Positions 36,814 to 47,733 are shown, counted from the stretch's first letter. The stretch: 64,000 nt of DNA from Campylobacter sp. RM16187 (GCF_025319965.1 NZ_CP012549.1:310001-374000); one strand, 5' to 3'. A program made the numbers and translations. Notes: generated by a model not told the origin, from the sequence alone.

Positions 36814-37440
36814 ATGGAAAATATAATAGAGGTTAGAAATTTATCCTTTGGATTTGATGGAAAAACTGTTTTTGAAAATATAAATTTAGATATCAAAAAG
36901 AATTCTAAAATTTTAATTTATGGTGCAAATGGAGTTGGTAAAAGCACATTTTTATCTATTTTGGCATCTATTAATAGTGCAACAGGCGGACAGGTCATAA
37001 TAAAAGAAAATTTAAAAATTTCATATCTTTTTCAAAATAGCAACGATCAATTTATAGCTCCAAGCGTAATTGAAGATGTAGCTTTTTCGCTTTTGGCCGA
37101 AGGAGTGGATGCTAAAATAGCTCAAAATAATGCTACTGAAATTTTAGAAAAATTTGAAATTTCACACCTTAAGGATCGCTCTATCTACAATCTCTCGGGC
37201 GGCGAAAAGAGGCTTGTGGCAATAGCCGGAGCTTTAGTAAGAGATGCCGATATATATCTTTTTGATGAGCCGTTTAATGAGCTTGATAGTTATAAAAGCG
37301 AGCTTGTTTTAAAAAATTTAAACGAAAAAAACAGAGCTTTTGTGATAATCACACATCATAAAAGAGATATTTTTGATAAAGATACGATTAGTTGTGAATT
37401 TTTTAAAGACGAATTGGTTATAGATGATTTAAAGAGCTAG
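36814..37440 (+). CDS. nikO: Nickel ECF transporter ATPase NikO
   Basis: A 208-residue ABC ATPase of the EcfA/CbiO type. Walker A is GANGVGKST, the Q-loop FQNSNDQF, the signature LSGGEKRL and Walker B YLFDEPFNELD. It is short for the family (usually 220-280) and ends soon after the H-loop (ITHHKRD). The stop codon lies in a bidirectional hairpin shared with the convergent yqhA-like gene. Confidence 0.92.
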   Translation: MENIIEVRNLSFGFDGKTVFENINLDIKKNSKILIYGANGVGKSTFLSILASINSATGGQVIIKENLKISYLFQNSNDQFIAPSVIEDVAFSLLAEGVDAKIAQNNATEILEKFEISHLKDRSIYNLSGGEKRLVAIAGALVRDADIYLFDEPFNELDSYKSELVLKNLNEKNRAFVIITHHKRDIFDKDTISCEFFKDELVIDDLKS

Positions 37441-37458
37441 CTAAGGGCTCTTTAAATC
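37426..37458. terminator. Bidirectional terminator hairpin between nikO and the YqhA-like gene
   Basis: A perfect 12-bp stem GATTTAAAGAGC/GCTCTTTAAATC with a 9-nt loop spans the end of nikO and reaches the stop of the convergent gene. It probably serves both strands. Confidence 0.65.
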
Positions 37459-37963
37459 AATGTTCACCTTTATGTAGGAAATAAAGTCCTAAACAAAGAG
37501 CCAGAATAGACACTGCTAGGTATGCCATTTCAAGAGGTGTATTAAAATTTGCATGTAGGACTCTTTGGAAAAAATTTACGATTAAAACCATTACTATTAC
37601 TTTTGCCAGCTTATCTTTTAGCTGATCTAGCGAATGCACTTCAAGCACGCTAGAGTGTCTTGAGTCTTTCATATGTTCGATTTCACCGATAAAAAGCTCG
37701 TAAATTCCAAAGCTAAATATAAAAAGCACTAACGCCATCAAATAAAGATCTATCGCTCCCACTATGACCCCTACGACATCCGAGTGAAAATTTTCAGGAT
37801 GATGCCCTTTAAAAAAGTAAGCGTAAATATCTCCAAAGATAACAAAAATATCGTAACTTGCGATAATAAACAGCACTATAGCCCCAAGCAGACAAAATAT
37901 TACAGGCAAGATGGCAAAAATTCTGCTTGACCACATTAGCCTTCCAAATATACTCTTTAGCAT
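37457..37963 (-). CDS. YqhA/UPF0114 family membrane protein
   Basis: A 168-residue inner-membrane protein with three to four helices, seen in FAILPVIFCLLGAIVLFIIAS, LYLMALVLFIFSFGIYELF and MAYLAVSILALCLGLYFLH. The LFIGEIEH and NFFQRVL segments match the UPF0114 (YqhA) family, whose function is unknown. It is convergent with nikO and stands alone. Confidence 0.82.
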   Translation of the reverse strand: MLKSIFGRLMWSSRIFAILPVIFCLLGAIVLFIIASYDIFVIFGDIYAYFFKGHHPENFHSDVVGVIVGAIDLYLMALVLFIFSFGIYELFIGEIEHMKDSRHSSVLEVHSLDQLKDKLAKVIVMVLIVNFFQRVLHANFNTPLEMAYLAVSILALCLGLYFLHKGEH

Positions 37964-38055
37964 AAAATCTCCTTAAAATTTAAGAGCCGACATTCTATAA
38001 TATTTTGACTGAATTTGCAAAAATAATTAGAAAAATAAATCATAATATTAAGCGG

Positions 38056-38088
38056 TAGCCGTAAAATTTATATATGATTTTACGGCTA
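38056..38088 (-). terminator. Terminator hairpin downstream of asd
   Basis: A perfect 12-bp stem TAGCCGTAAAAT/ATTTTACGGCTA with a 9-nt loop lies 10 bp beyond the asd stop on the minus strand. It should end the leftward flgR-asd transcript. Confidence 0.65.
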
Positions 38089-38097
38089 AATTTATAG

Positions 38098-39123
38098 CTA
38101 ATCTTGTAGTTCAATCCATTTTTGCGCGATTCTTACTGCGTTTGTGGCAGCTCCTACGCGAATTTGATCGGCTACACACCAAAGATGAAGCACGTTATTT
38201 CGGTAGTTATCCTTGCGAATTCTGCCGACGTAAGTGTCGTTTGTGTTGCTTGCAGTTAGCGGCATAGGATAAATTTTTTCTTTCGGTTCATCTTCTATAA
38301 CGATGCTTGGCGCGTTTTTTAGTATCTCTCTTGCGTGCGCTGCGTCTATGTCTCTATCAAAATGTATAGTGATGGCTTCCGAGTGGCTTCTAAGTACAGG
38401 CACTCTCACGCAAGTCGCGCTTACCTCCATCTTTTTATGAAGGATCTTTTGGGTTTCATTAACCATTTTCATCTCTTCTTTTGTGTAGTCGTTATCCAAA
38501 AACACGTCAATGTGCGGTATGAGGTTAAATGCAAGCTGATGTGCAAAAACCTTCGGCTCGCACTCATCAAGCTTAAACTCAAAGAATTTTTGAAGTTGCA
38601 GCACAAGCTCTTCCATACCCTCTTTGCCTGCACCGCTTGCTGCTTGATATGTAGCCACGTCTACTCGGTTTATGCCAAATGCGTCATCAAGCGGCTTTAG
38701 AACTTGTACCATTTGGATGGTTGAGCAGTTTGGGTTGGCGATTATGCCACGATTTGTCCATTGAGCGATATCTTGCGGGTTGCACTCAGGCACCACTAGC
38801 GGGATATCTGCTTCCATTCTAAAGTGGCTTGTGTTATCTATGACCACAGCTCCGCTTTGCGCTGCAAATGGCGCAAATTTAGCCGATATAGAGCCACCAG
38901 CACTAAAAAACGCTATATCGATCTCGTGTTCGTCAAAGACACTCTCTGTAAGCTCAACGACCTTATACATCTTACCGTTAAACTCAACTTCACTTCCTGC
39001 ACTTCTTGAGCTTGCAAGCGGTAAAAGTTCGTTCACCGGGAAATTTACCTCTTCCATCACGCGAAATATCTCTTCTCCTACAGCCCCTGTAGCACCCACT
39101 ACAGCAACGTTAAATTTTCTCAT
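38098..39123 (-). CDS. asd: Aspartate-semialdehyde dehydrogenase
   Basis: A 341-residue enzyme of the aspartate family and diaminopimelate pathway. NADP motif VAVVGATGAVGEE and catalytic Cys in NPNCSTIQMV are clear. ATG 39123 is chosen because it overlaps the flgR stop as ATGA and is well spaced from AAGGAG; the GTG two codons earlier would sit on that ribosome site. Confidence 0.95.
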   Translation of the reverse strand: MRKFNVAVVGATGAVGEEIFRVMEEVNFPVNELLPLASSRSAGSEVEFNGKMYKVVELTESVFDEHEIDIAFFSAGGSISAKFAPFAAQSGAVVIDNTSHFRMEADIPLVVPECNPQDIAQWTNRGIIANPNCSTIQMVQVLKPLDDAFGINRVDVATYQAASGAGKEGMEELVLQLQKFFEFKLDECEPKVFAHQLAFNLIPHIDVFLDNDYTKEEMKMVNETQKILHKKMEVSATCVRVPVLRSHSEAITIHFDRDIDAAHAREILKNAPSIVIEDEPKEKIYPMPLTASNTNDTYVGRIRKDNYRNNVLHLWCVADQIRVGAATNAVRIAQKWIELQD

Positions 39124-40424
39124 AGCCACTCCTTTATACCGTATTTATCAAGTTTATCACGCAAATTTTCTTCGCTTAAATTTAAAATTTCGCAAGCCTC
39201 TTTTATATTTCCGTCCACGCTTTTTATCACATCTATGATGAGCTCTTGCTTGATCGTCTCTTTGTCTTTTACCCTTCTAGCTTGTAAAAATAGATCTGCG
39301 GCTGAAATTTCTTCGCCTTCGCTCATTATCGCAGCTCTTTGAACTACCGAGATAAGCTCTCTTATGTTACCAGGAAATTCGTAGCTTTCAAGCTCAGCTT
39401 CGGCTTCTTTTGAAAATTTCTTAGCGTTAAAGCCAAATTCAGAGCACGAGCTTTCAAGCGCTTTTTTTGCGATTGGTAAAATTTCCTCTTTTCGCTCTCT
39501 AAGCGGCGGTATCATGACAGGAATAGTGTTTAGCCGATAAAAGAGATCCTCTCTAAATTTGCCCTGTTTTATCAAATTTTCTAAATTTGCGTTAGTCGCA
39601 CATACGATCCTAACGTCTATCTTCGTGCTTTTGGTTGCGCCAAGCCTCGTTATCTCGCGCTCTTGCAGCGCGCGCAGAAGCTTTGGTTGAAGAGATATAG
39701 GCATCTCGCCGATCTCATCTAAAAACAAAGTTCCGCCGTCCGCAAGCTCAAACTGACCTTTTTTTTGCGCGGACGCGTCGGTAAAAGCTCCTTTTTCAAA
39801 ACCAAAAAGCTCGCTTTCAATGAGATTTTCAGGGATCGCCGCCATATTTAGCGCGACAAAAGGCTTGTTTGTGCGAGGCGAGTTTTTATGTATGAAATTT
39901 GCAAAGAGCTCTTTGCCAACCCCGCTTTCTCCCATAAGCATTATGCTTACGTCCGTTGCCGCCGCCTTTTTGGCTATATTTACAGCTCGCTCAAGTTTTG
40001 GCGAAGTAGCGTAAAAGTCGCCGTTAGTCTCTTCTTTTTTTCCGTTTTGTTTTTTAAAATTTGAAGGTGTTTTTTGATTTAAAATTTCAACTCTTTTTAT
40101 GGCTTGATAAAGAGTTTGGACATCAAAGGGCTTTGTTAAAAAGTCTTTTACCCCAAGCCTAACACTCTCAATGGCTTTGTTAAGAGTGGCGTTGCCCGTC
40201 ATTATGATCACATCAAATTTTCCGTCCAGCGTCTTTATAAACTCTAGTCCGTCCATCGTAGGCATGTTTATATCCGTTATGATAAGCTCGGTGTCATCAC
40301 TCATTTTTTTAAGCGCTTCAACAGCGCTTTTGTAGCTTTTGATTTTTAGCTCTTCGTATTCGCCAAGGGCTATTTCAAGGGATTTTCGCATATTTATGTC
40401 ATCTTCGACAATGACTATATTCAT
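39120..40424 (-). CDS. flgR: Sigma-54-dependent flagellar response regulator FlgR
   Basis: A 434-residue NtrC-type activator. The receiver domain has acidic pocket residues and the Asp in LIITDINMPTMDG. The AAA+ domain has GESGVGKE (Walker A), the sigma-54 loop GAFTDA and TLFLDEIGE. A short C-terminal helical segment follows. FlgR is phosphorylated by FlgS and activates sigma-54 rod and hook genes in Campylobacter. The position next to asd matches C. jejuni. Confidence 0.94.
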   Translation of the reverse strand: MNIVIVEDDINMRKSLEIALGEYEELKIKSYKSAVEALKKMSDDTELIITDINMPTMDGLEFIKTLDGKFDVIIMTGNATLNKAIESVRLGVKDFLTKPFDVQTLYQAIKRVEILNQKTPSNFKKQNGKKEETNGDFYATSPKLERAVNIAKKAAATDVSIMLMGESGVGKELFANFIHKNSPRTNKPFVALNMAAIPENLIESELFGFEKGAFTDASAQKKGQFELADGGTLFLDEIGEMPISLQPKLLRALQEREITRLGATKSTKIDVRIVCATNANLENLIKQGKFREDLFYRLNTIPVMIPPLRERKEEILPIAKKALESSCSEFGFNAKKFSKEAEAELESYEFPGNIRELISVVQRAAIMSEGEEISAADLFLQARRVKDKETIKQELIIDVIKSVDGNIKEACEILNLSEENLRDKLDKYGIKEWL

Positions 40425-40427
40425 AAT

Positions 40428-40838
40428 CTACTCTTTTATCTTAAATACGCCGATAATAGCAGAATTTGGCTTAAATTTAATAGTAAATCGAATCGGCAAA
40501 AGCGTAGTGTCAGTTTTGGTGTGTAGATTTATACCTTTTGAATTTTGGCTATGAGTGTAGAAGTCTTGAACTTTAAATTTCTGCGACAAAAAGCACTCAA
40601 ACAGCTTTTCTTTGTGCGAATTTAAATACTCTAAAGCGCTATCCTTCGCATCTTTCTGTTCGTCTATCTCACACAAAAACTCATCTTCAAGACCGGTTAA
40701 AACCATGGCTTTTGAGATAGCGAAATTTTCGTAATTTACAATGTGATTTTTAGTAGAAATTTTGGCCCAAAGGATAAACTCCTCCGAGCCAAAAATGTTG
40801 GTTATTATAAGGATTAATAAGCAAAAATTTCTTGCCAC
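40428..40838 (-). CDS. flgQ: Flagellar motility protein FlgQ
   Basis: A 136-residue protein with an N-terminal signal-like segment (FCLLILIITNIFGSEE). It has no well-known domain. Its place between flgP and flgR is that of C. jejuni Cj1025c (FlgQ), needed with FlgP for motility and the large basal disk. It overlaps flgP by 25 bp, so the two are probably co-translated. Confidence 0.8.
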   Translation of the reverse strand: MARNFCLLILIITNIFGSEEFILWAKISTKNHIVNYENFAISKAMVLTGLEDEFLCEIDEQKDAKDSALEYLNSHKEKLFECFLSQKFKVQDFYTHSQNSKGINLHTKTDTTLLPIRFTIKFKPNSAIIGVFKIKE

Positions 40839-41308
40839 TTGCTTTGATCTAGCTTAAGTTCCATTCTAACGCGATACAAGCCGTCTTTGAAGTCGTATTC
40901 GACTATTGAGGCGTTTTTGATAAGACCGCTTACTTGAGTAGTGATAGTTGAGTCCCTTAGCATCGCGTCTCTTACGGTATCTTTTGAGTTGATTTTAACG
41001 CCGTAAAGTTTTTCTGCAAGCTGTCTGTGCGCGTCAGCTATCGCGGCACGTTTTGCAAGCGCTAAAGACTGAGCTTGAGAGACTGTGTTAAGCGGTGCTA
41101 TGCCCTCTCCAACAGCGCTAAAAGAAGCTTCCACCGGAGCTGTGTCATATATCATCTTCTCTTGTCTCATCACATCTCTGATATCGTCTTTATCGACTTT
41201 TTGGACAACAACATCTTGCTGTGCCATATTTGCAGTGACATCCTTGCCGGAACAACCACTCATGATCAGCATAGCTACGCCAACTATCGCAACATAAAAA
41301 CTCTTCAT
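40814..41308 (-). CDS. flgP: Flagellar basal-disk lipoprotein FlgP
   Basis: A 164-residue lipoprotein with lipobox LIMSGC (Cys19). The C-terminal two thirds show LPP20-like features (AQSLALAKRAAIADAHRQLAEKLYG, YRVRMELKLDQSKW). FlgP builds the outer-membrane-associated basal disk that lets Campylobacter motors anchor wide stator rings. The gene follows gyrA at 40 bp. Confidence 0.88.
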   Translation of the reverse strand: MKSFYVAIVGVAMLIMSGCSGKDVTANMAQQDVVVQKVDKDDIRDVMRQEKMIYDTAPVEASFSAVGEGIAPLNTVSQAQSLALAKRAAIADAHRQLAEKLYGVKINSKDTVRDAMLRDSTITTQVSGLIKNASIVEYDFKDGLYRVRMELKLDQSKWQEIFAY

Positions 41309-41348
41309 TTTATAACCTTTTTATAAATTTCATTTAATTAAGCAAAAT

Positions 41349-43958
41349 TTATTCCAAAATACTACCGCTATCTTCGCCGTTTTCTTCGCCTGCTTCAAAG
41401 TCTTGGTTATCGCTTTCTTCTTTAGGGCATTTTGCTACGCTTACCACGTCATCACCGTCTACGTTTACGACGATTACACCGCTTGTGTTGCGTCCAGCCT
41501 TTCTGATGCTTTGCATATCGACTCTTATCATCTTTCCGCTTGAAGTTAGCGCCATCAGATCTTGTTCTTCATCGACCATCACGACACCTACCAGATCGCC
41601 TGTGCGGTTGTTTAGCTTCATGCAGATTACGCCCTTGCCGCCACGATTTGTTAAGCGGTACTCTTCGGCAGTTGTGCGCTTACCGATACCTTTTTGAGAT
41701 ATGCTAAGCACCTCTTGCTCGTTGTGTTCTATTACTGCTGCGCCTACGACTTCATCGCCAGGTTCTTTAAACTTAATTCCGGTTACGCCGCGAGCGGTTC
41801 TTCCCATCTGGCGAACTTTGCTAACGTTAAATTTAAGGCACATTCCTTTTTTAGTAACGACAAATAGCATCTTTCCAGCCGCTACGTTATCAGCGTTTTC
41901 GTCTAAATTTTCATCTTGAATTTGCTCTTCTTGCACCACCTCTACGCTTTCATCGTCACTTATAGGCGGTATAAATTCATTTCCGTCGCTTTCAACGATT
42001 AGCGCTGTTACCAGCTCGTCGTTTTCATCTAGGCTAATAGCGCGAACACCGATAGAGCGGATATTTTTAAACTCGCTTAAATTTGTGCGTTTTACTACGC
42101 CGTTTTTCGTAAAGAAAGCAAGCGATTTACTCTCGTCAAAATCAGTCGTCGGTATGATAGCCATGATCTTTTCGTCAGGCTGAAGCTGAACTAGATTTAC
42201 CACCGCTTTACCCTTGGCTGTGCGGCTTCCTTCAGGAATTTTATAAACTTTTAGCCAGTATAACTGTCCGCGGTCAGTCACAAACATCAACGTATCGTGA
42301 GTATTTGAAGTAAAGAAGCTCTCGATAAAGTCATCATCGTAAGTTGTCACAGCCACTTTACCTTTGCCGCCGCGTTTTTGCTTCTCGTACTGCTTGCTTG
42401 GCACGCGTTTTATATATCCGCGGTGAGTGATAGTTACAACCATGTTTTCATTAGGGATAAGATCTTCGATGTCGATATCATCGTAGTCATCGACGATCTC
42501 GGTCACGCGAGGAACCTTAAATTTGCTCTTTATCTCGATTAGCTCTTCTTTTATTAGCTTTTCAAGAAGCGTTTCGCTCTTTAAAATTTCATCAAGTCTT
42601 GCTATCTCGGCAAGCAGCTCTTTAAGCTCGTTATCGAGTTTTTCGCGCTCAAGACCGGTTAGCTTGCTTAATCTCATATCTAAAATCGCATTTGACTGAA
42701 GCTCGCTAAGTCCAAATTTAGCCATCAATCCATCACGAGCTGAAGTCGTGTCAGGGCTATTTTTTATAAGTTCTATAACTTCGTCGATATTGTCAAGCGC
42801 GATCTTAAGACCTTCTAATATATGCGCTCTTGCGCGTGCTTTTTGAAGCTCAAAAATAGTTCGTCTAATTATGACCGTTTTGCGGTGATTTAAAAACAGC
42901 TTAAGCAGATCAATGAGTCCAAAAATTTTAGGCTCTTTGTTGTCGATCGCAAGCATTATCACGCCAAAGGTGCTCTCCATCGTGGTTGATTTAAAGAGGT
43001 TGTTTAGCACGATATCGCTCATCGCGTCGCGTTTTAGCTCGATAACTACGCGAATGCCGTCTCTATCGGACTCATCGCGCACCTCGCTGATACCCTCTAT
43101 CTGCTTTTCTTTAACTAGATCTGCAATCTGCTCGATGAGGCGCGCTTTGTTTGTTTGGTACGGAAGCTCGTCGATTACGATCACATCTTTGTTTGGCTTT
43201 TTTTCGATGTGAGTTTTTGCTCTTATCTTTACGCGGCCTCTACCCGTACGGTAGGCTTCTATGATACCTTTTTTACCAAATATTATGCCGCCTGTGGGGA
43301 AGTCCGGACCCTTTATATGCTCCATAACCTCTTCAAGAGTCGCGTTTTTATTTTCAAGAACGAGCAAAAGCCCGTCGATTAGTTCGTTAAGGCTGTGCGG
43401 AGGGATATTTGTAGCCATACCGACCGCGATACCGCTTGAGCCGTTTAAAAGCAAATTCGGCACTCTGGCAGGCAAAACGTCCGGCTCAACAGTGCTATCG
43501 TCGTAGTTTGGGATAAAATCAACCGTATCTTTATCTATATCTCGCAGTAGCTCTTCAGCCAGTATCGTCATCCTAGCTTCGGTATAACGCATCGCAGCAG
43601 CGCCGTCGCCATCGACTGAACCGAAGTTTCCTTGACCGTCCACGCTTGGGTATCTCATAGAAAACGGCTGAGCCATACGCACAAGCGCGTCATATACCGC
43701 AGTATCGCCGTGCGGGTGGTATTTACCGATGACGTCACCGACTATACGGGCTGATTTCTTATACGGGCTTCTTGAGCCCACGCCAAGGTCGTTCATGGCG
43801 TATAAAATTCTTCTGTGAACAGGCTTTAGCCCGTCTCTTGCGTCAGGAAGTGCGCGTCCGATGATGACGCTCATAGAGTAGTCTAGATAGCTTGCTTTTA
43901 TAGAGTCTTCGATGTCTATAACTTCGATATCTTGATTTGCTTCAAATATATTTTCCAT
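41349..43958 (-). CDS. gyrA: DNA gyrase subunit A
   Basis: An 869-residue gyrase A. The N-terminal breakage-reunion domain carries the quinolone region [19 protein letters not shown], with Thr86 and Asp90 both wild type, so the common Campylobacter fluoroquinolone changes are absent. The C-terminal beta-pinwheel contains [10 protein letters not shown] as GyrA box. An acidic tail ends the protein. Confidence 0.98.
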   Translation of the reverse strand: MENIFEANQDIEVIDIEDSIKASYLDYSMSVIIGRALPDARDGLKPVHRRILYAMNDLGVGSRSPYKKSARIVGDVIGKYHPHGDTAVYDALVRMAQPFSMRYPSVDGQGNFGSVDGDGAAAMRYTEARMTILAEELLRDIDKDTVDFIPNYDDSTVEPDVLPARVPNLLLNGSSGIAVGMATNIPPHSLNELIDGLLLVLENKNATLEEVMEHIKGPDFPTGGIIFGKKGIIEAYRTGRGRVKIRAKTHIEKKPNKDVIVIDELPYQTNKARLIEQIADLVKEKQIEGISEVRDESDRDGIRVVIELKRDAMSDIVLNNLFKSTTMESTFGVIMLAIDNKEPKIFGLIDLLKLFLNHRKTVIIRRTIFELQKARARAHILEGLKIALDNIDEVIELIKNSPDTTSARDGLMAKFGLSELQSNAILDMRLSKLTGLEREKLDNELKELLAEIARLDEILKSETLLEKLIKEELIEIKSKFKVPRVTEIVDDYDDIDIEDLIPNENMVVTITHRGYIKRVPSKQYEKQKRGGKGKVAVTTYDDDFIESFFTSNTHDTLMFVTDRGQLYWLKVYKIPEGSRTAKGKAVVNLVQLQPDEKIMAIIPTTDFDESKSLAFFTKNGVVKRTNLSEFKNIRSIGVRAISLDENDELVTALIVESDGNEFIPPISDDESVEVVQEEQIQDENLDENADNVAAGKMLFVVTKKGMCLKFNVSKVRQMGRTARGVTGIKFKEPGDEVVGAAVIEHNEQEVLSISQKGIGKRTTAEEYRLTNRGGKGVICMKLNNRTGDLVGVVMVDEEQDLMALTSSGKMIRVDMQSIRKAGRNTSGVIVVNVDGDDVVSVAKCPKEESDNQDFEAGEENGEDSGSILE

Positions 43959-44018
43959 TTGTATCCTTAAAATTAACTCATAGATTTTAGCTGAAATTTG
44001 ATAAAAAGTTGCTAAATA

Positions 44019-44591
44019 CTAATACTTTGCATCGGCTAATACTAGTGCGAATAGTACTTGAACTCCAGCTTTTTCAAGTGTGTTTTTGGCTTCTAAAATT
44101 GTTGTGCCTGTGGTTATTATGTCATCGACTAGGATAACTGGAAATTTGGGCTTTTTGTTGATTTTAAAATTTCTTGGATTTTTGAGGCGATAGGCTAAGT
44201 TTTTTCCTGCATAGGTTAAATTTGAAGTCGCATGTAAGCTGGCATAAAGTGGCTTTATCTCCTTATTTTTAAGAGCTCTTGCTAAAATTGCCGTGTGAGA
44301 ATAGTCAAACTTAACTCTATCATCTATCGCAACCGCATTTATAAAAGAGCCGAATTTAAACTCTTTAGCAAACTGTTTAAAGCTTAAATTTGCTAAAATT
44401 TTATAAACAAAATTCCCATGAAATTTATGTTTTGAGGCGAGCAAATTTTTAATTTCAGAATAATCAAAAAAACTGTAAATTTTAAACTCATCCTCTAAAA
44501 TTCTAGTTCTTAAAGATGAGCTTTGAAGATGATTAGCGCAAGTTTTGCAGACTGTTTTTAGGCTAAAATTTCCACAATTAACACAACGCAT
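44019..44591 (-). CDS. ComF-family phosphoribosyltransferase-like protein
   Basis: A 190-residue protein with four N-terminal Cys in two pairs (CVNC ... CKTC) and a C-terminal PRPP-binding loop VILVDDIITTGTTI. ComF-like proteins contribute to DNA uptake or recycling in some species; the biochemical role here is unknown. It lies directly next to the YajG-like lipoprotein gene. Confidence 0.85.
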   Translation of the reverse strand: MRCVNCGNFSLKTVCKTCANHLQSSSLRTRILEDEFKIYSFFDYSEIKNLLASKHKFHGNFVYKILANLSFKQFAKEFKFGSFINAVAIDDRVKFDYSHTAILARALKNKEIKPLYASLHATSNLTYAGKNLAYRLKNPRNFKINKKPKFPVILVDDIITTGTTILEAKNTLEKAGVQVLFALVLADAKY

Positions 44592-45143
44592 CTAGCTTTT
44601 TATAATTTGAAGAGCAGCTCTTTTTACAATATCGTTTAAAAGCTCATTCAAAAATTTATCAAAAACTCCGCTTGTATGAATAGGTGCAAATTTTGTCTGG
44701 CTTTGGGCTACGTTTTTTGTAATAGTAGTCTCTCCTTTTTTAATTGTAAGCAGGAGTTTAGCATTGCCTTTTAGGTTATCACTGCCATATCCGCTTAAAT
44801 TGGCCCTTAGTTCAACTATCTTTATATCTACTATTAGATCGCTTGAAAAATTACTCACATTTCCACCAAGCCTTACTAGCTCGTTTGTGATGCCATCTTG
44901 TAGCCAAGCTTTAATATCGTTTTGAAGTGTGACATACTCGCTGACACTTCCCTTTGAATCGGTAATTGTAGCTATTACACTTTTGTTTTGGCGCATATCT
45001 GTTACGCTATTTATATGAATCTGTCTATTGAATCCTAGGTTGCTTGAATTTGATTGATATGGGCTTAAATTTATCACATCACTTCTTTGGGAGCAGCCTA
45101 AAAAAGCAAAAGCGATCAAGACCGACAGGATGTATTTTTTCAT
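44592..45143 (-). CDS. YajG-like outer-membrane lipoprotein
   Basis: A 183-residue lipoprotein with lipobox FLGCS (Cys17). The remaining sequence resembles YajG-type lipoproteins (INSVTDMRQNKSVIATITDS; LIVDIKIVELRANLSGYG). The function is unknown. It sits 9 bp after the MapA-like gene, so the two lipoproteins are probably expressed together. Confidence 0.75.
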   Translation of the reverse strand: MKKYILSVLIAFAFLGCSQRSDVINLSPYQSNSSNLGFNRQIHINSVTDMRQNKSVIATITDSKGSVSEYVTLQNDIKAWLQDGITNELVRLGGNVSNFSSDLIVDIKIVELRANLSGYGSDNLKGNAKLLLTIKKGETTITKNVAQSQTKFAPIHTSGVFDKFLNELLNDIVKRAALQIIKS

Positions 45144-45152
45144 AAATTTACC

Positions 45153-45869
45153 TTACATCTTTGAAATTTCTTCCGCGACCTTGTTGGCTGCTTGTTTTAC
45201 CAGCAAGGATACGTAGATGTCAAACTGTCCTGTCCTGCTTACTGCAAGCTTTTTTACCTCTTGTTTTGTAGTGATGTTTAGCATTCTGCTGAAGTTTATA
45301 TTTTTGATCTTAAGCACGCCAAAAAGCTGAGAATTTAGCTGCTCTTGGTTTCTGCTGTAAACGCCTTTAAGCTCGGTAAAGGCAAAATCCAGTCTATATG
45401 TATAAGGCGAGGTTTGATCCTCTACCACAAGGATGCCTCGCGAGAGTAGCTCTTGCTTTAAAAACATATAAAATAAAAGCTCAAGCCTTGGATTTGAGTT
45501 AAACATAACCGTACTTCCGTTGGCTCTTATGTATTTTATGCTTTGAACGTCCTCTCTTTCATCTGTTATCCTGTGTAAATAAACCTTTTTAAGCGCGACT
45601 TTCGTGTCTATCATATTTTTTTTAAGGCAGCATTTTATGGCAACGTCGCTTCTGTATTTTGCGCCGTTTATCGTTACCGTGTCTGCTGAGCCCTTGCAAG
45701 AGCTACAATCAACAGGGATCTTCATAACCTCTTCGAAGTGAAATTTAGCATCGCTTGAAGATGAGCTAGAGACATTGCTGGCTAAAACAGGTCCGTCGCT
45801 TGTCTTGGAAGAGCAACCCAAAAATATAAAAGCCGCCGCTATCATCAAAAAAATCGTCTTAAATTTCAT
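45153..45869 (-). CDS. mapA: MapA-like outer-membrane lipoprotein
   Basis: A 238-residue lipoprotein with lipobox FLGCS near residue 19. The mature part includes EEVMKIPVDCSSCKGSADTV and ends with LVKQAANKVAEEISKM. The place between lepA and a ComF-like gene corresponds to mapA in C. jejuni, which encodes a membrane-associated lipoprotein used as a species marker. The name is based on position and general resemblance. Confidence 0.7.
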   Translation of the reverse strand: MKFKTIFLMIAAAFIFLGCSSKTSDGPVLASNVSSSSSSDAKFHFEEVMKIPVDCSSCKGSADTVTINGAKYRSDVAIKCCLKKNMIDTKVALKKVYLHRITDEREDVQSIKYIRANGSTVMFNSNPRLELLFYMFLKQELLSRGILVVEDQTSPYTYRLDFAFTELKGVYSRNQEQLNSQLFGVLKIKNINFSRMLNITTKQEVKKLAVSRTGQFDIYVSLLVKQAANKVAEEISKM

Positions 45870-45942
45870 CCTACATCCTTAAAATTTTATATTAACCAAA
45901 GCAAATTTTATTCCGCCTGCGAATTTAGCCCGAATTTAAGCC

Positions 45943-47733
45943 TTAATCTATCTTAAGCACGCTTAAAAACGCCTCTTGCGGTAAATTTACCTTGCCTATA
46001 GCCTTCATCCTTTTTTTACCCTCTTTTTGCTTTTCAAGCAGCTTTCTTTTACGCGTTATATCGCCGCCGTAGCACTTGGCGGTGACGTTTTTGCCCATTG
46101 ATTTAACTGTCTCGCGCGCTATGATTTTATTTCCGATACTTGCTTGGATAGCCACTTCAAAGAGCTGCCTTGGCACGATCTCCTTCATCGCTTTTACGAA
46201 GTCGCGACCCTTGCTTTGCGCCTTGCTTTCAGGCACGATGATGGATAGTGCATCGACCGTTTCACCGGCAACTTTGATATCAAGCTTTACTAGATCTCCT
46301 TCGCGGTACTCGCTAGGCTCATAATCAAAGCTCGCGTAGCCTTTTGTGCTTGATTTGAGCTTGTCGTAAAAGTCCATAACGATCTCATTCATCGGTATGT
46401 CGTATTCAAGCAGTACGCGCTCAGGAGTGATGTAGTCCATTTTGGTCTGGATCGCTCTGCGGTTATTTAAAAGCGTGATGATGTTGCCTAAAAATTCAGT
46501 CGGCGTGATGATGGTTGAGCGCACGTAAGGCTCTTTTATCACTTCGATTTTATTTACAGGCGGAAGCTGGCTTGGGTTTTGGATGGCTAAAATTTGCCCG
46601 TCCGTTTGGATAACTTCGTATGTTACAGTTGGTGCAGTTGCGATTAAATCAAGGTCAAATTCACGCTCTAAGCGCTCTTTGATAACCTCCATGTGAAGTA
46701 GTCCCAAAAATCCCACCCGAAAGCCAAATCCAAGCGCTACTGAAGTCTCAGGCTCATGGCTTATCGAGCTATCGTTTAGCTTGAGTTTATCAAGCGCGTC
46801 GCGTAGATCTTCAAATTTATCCGTTTCTATCGGATAAAGCCCTGCAAATACAAATGGCTTTGCTCTCTCAAAGCCGCCAACCGGCTCTTTGAGTGGATTT
46901 TTAGCAAGTGTTATCGTGTCGCCAACTTGCACATCGCTTACGTTTTTAAGCCCAAGAACCACGATACCTACTTCGCCCGCGCTTAATTTACTTGTCTTAA
47001 TCGGTGCTATCGGATTTGGATACATGAGATCAAGCACGATATGCTTTTTGCCCGTGCCCATAACCAAAATTTCATCGTTTTTAGCTAGTTCGCCGTCGTA
47101 TACGCGCACAAGAGCCAGCGCGCCGAGGTAGTTGTCAAACCAACTATCGTAAATCAGCGTCTTAAGCGGACTTTTTAGCTCTCCGTGAGGTGGCGGAACA
47201 CGCGTGATGATGGCTTCAACCAGCTCTTTTATGCCTATGCCGCTCTTTGCACTTACTTCGATAGCGTTTGAGCAATCAAGCCCGATAACGTGCTCTATCT
47301 CGTTTTTTACGCGCTCTGGATCGGCCGCCGGAAGGTCGATTTTGTTTATCACAGGGATGATTTCGAGATTGTTTTCAAGTGCGATATAGACGTTTGCGAT
47401 CGTTTGAGCTTCGACTCCTTGGCTTGCATCAACCACAAGCAGCGCTCCTTCGCAGCTTGCGAGGCTTCTGCTTACTTCGTAGCTAAAGTCAACGTGACCC
47501 GGAGTGTCGATTAGATTTAGGATAAATTTTTCGCCGTTTAGATTGTATTCAAGCCTTACGCTTTGAGCTTTTATCGTGATACCGCGCTCTTTTTCGATAT
47601 CCATCGTGTCCATTATCTGGCTACTCATCTCGCGGTCGCTTACTGCTCCGCACTCTTGGATCAAGCGGTCTGCGAGTGTGCTTTTGCCGTGGTCGATGTG
47701 GGCGATGATGCTGAAATTTCTTATGTTCTTCAT
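45943..47733 (-). CDS. lepA: Elongation factor 4 (LepA)
   Basis: A 596-residue translational GTPase. G1 is [15 protein letters not shown]3 [11 protein letters not shown] and G4 NKIDLP, with the LepA-specific C-terminal domain ([19 protein letters not shown]). LepA acts on stalled or assembling ribosomes. Length is normal. Confidence 0.97.
   Translation of the reverse strand: MKNIRNFSIIAHIDHGKSTLADRLIQECGAVSDREMSSQIMDTMDIEKERGITIKAQSVRLEYNLNGEKFILNLIDTPGHVDFSYEVSRSLASCEGALLVVDASQGVEAQTIANVYIALENNLEIIPVINKIDLPAADPERVKNEIEHVIGLDCSNAIEVSAKSGIGIKELVEAIITRVPPPHGELKSPLKTLIYDSWFDNYLGALALVRVYDGELAKNDEILVMGTGKKHIVLDLMYPNPIAPIKTSKLSAGEVGIVVLGLKNVSDVQVGDTITLAKNPLKEPVGGFERAKPFVFAGLYPIETDKFEDLRDALDKLKLNDSSISHEPETSVALGFGFRVGFLGLLHMEVIKERLEREFDLDLIATAPTVTYEVIQTDGQILAIQNPSQLPPVNKIEVIKEPYVRSTIITPTEFLGNIITLLNNRRAIQTKMDYITPERVLLEYDIPMNEIVMDFYDKLKSSTKGYASFDYEPSEYREGDLVKLDIKVAGETVDALSIIVPESKAQSKGRDFVKAMKEIVPRQLFEVAIQASIGNKIIARETVKSMGKNVTAKCYGGDITRKRKLLEKQKEGKKRMKAIGKVNLPQEAFLSVLKID

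Noticed and set aside
43680-43720. Possible quinolone-resistance change in gyrA
   Set aside because: Thr86 and Asp90 are both the susceptible residues.
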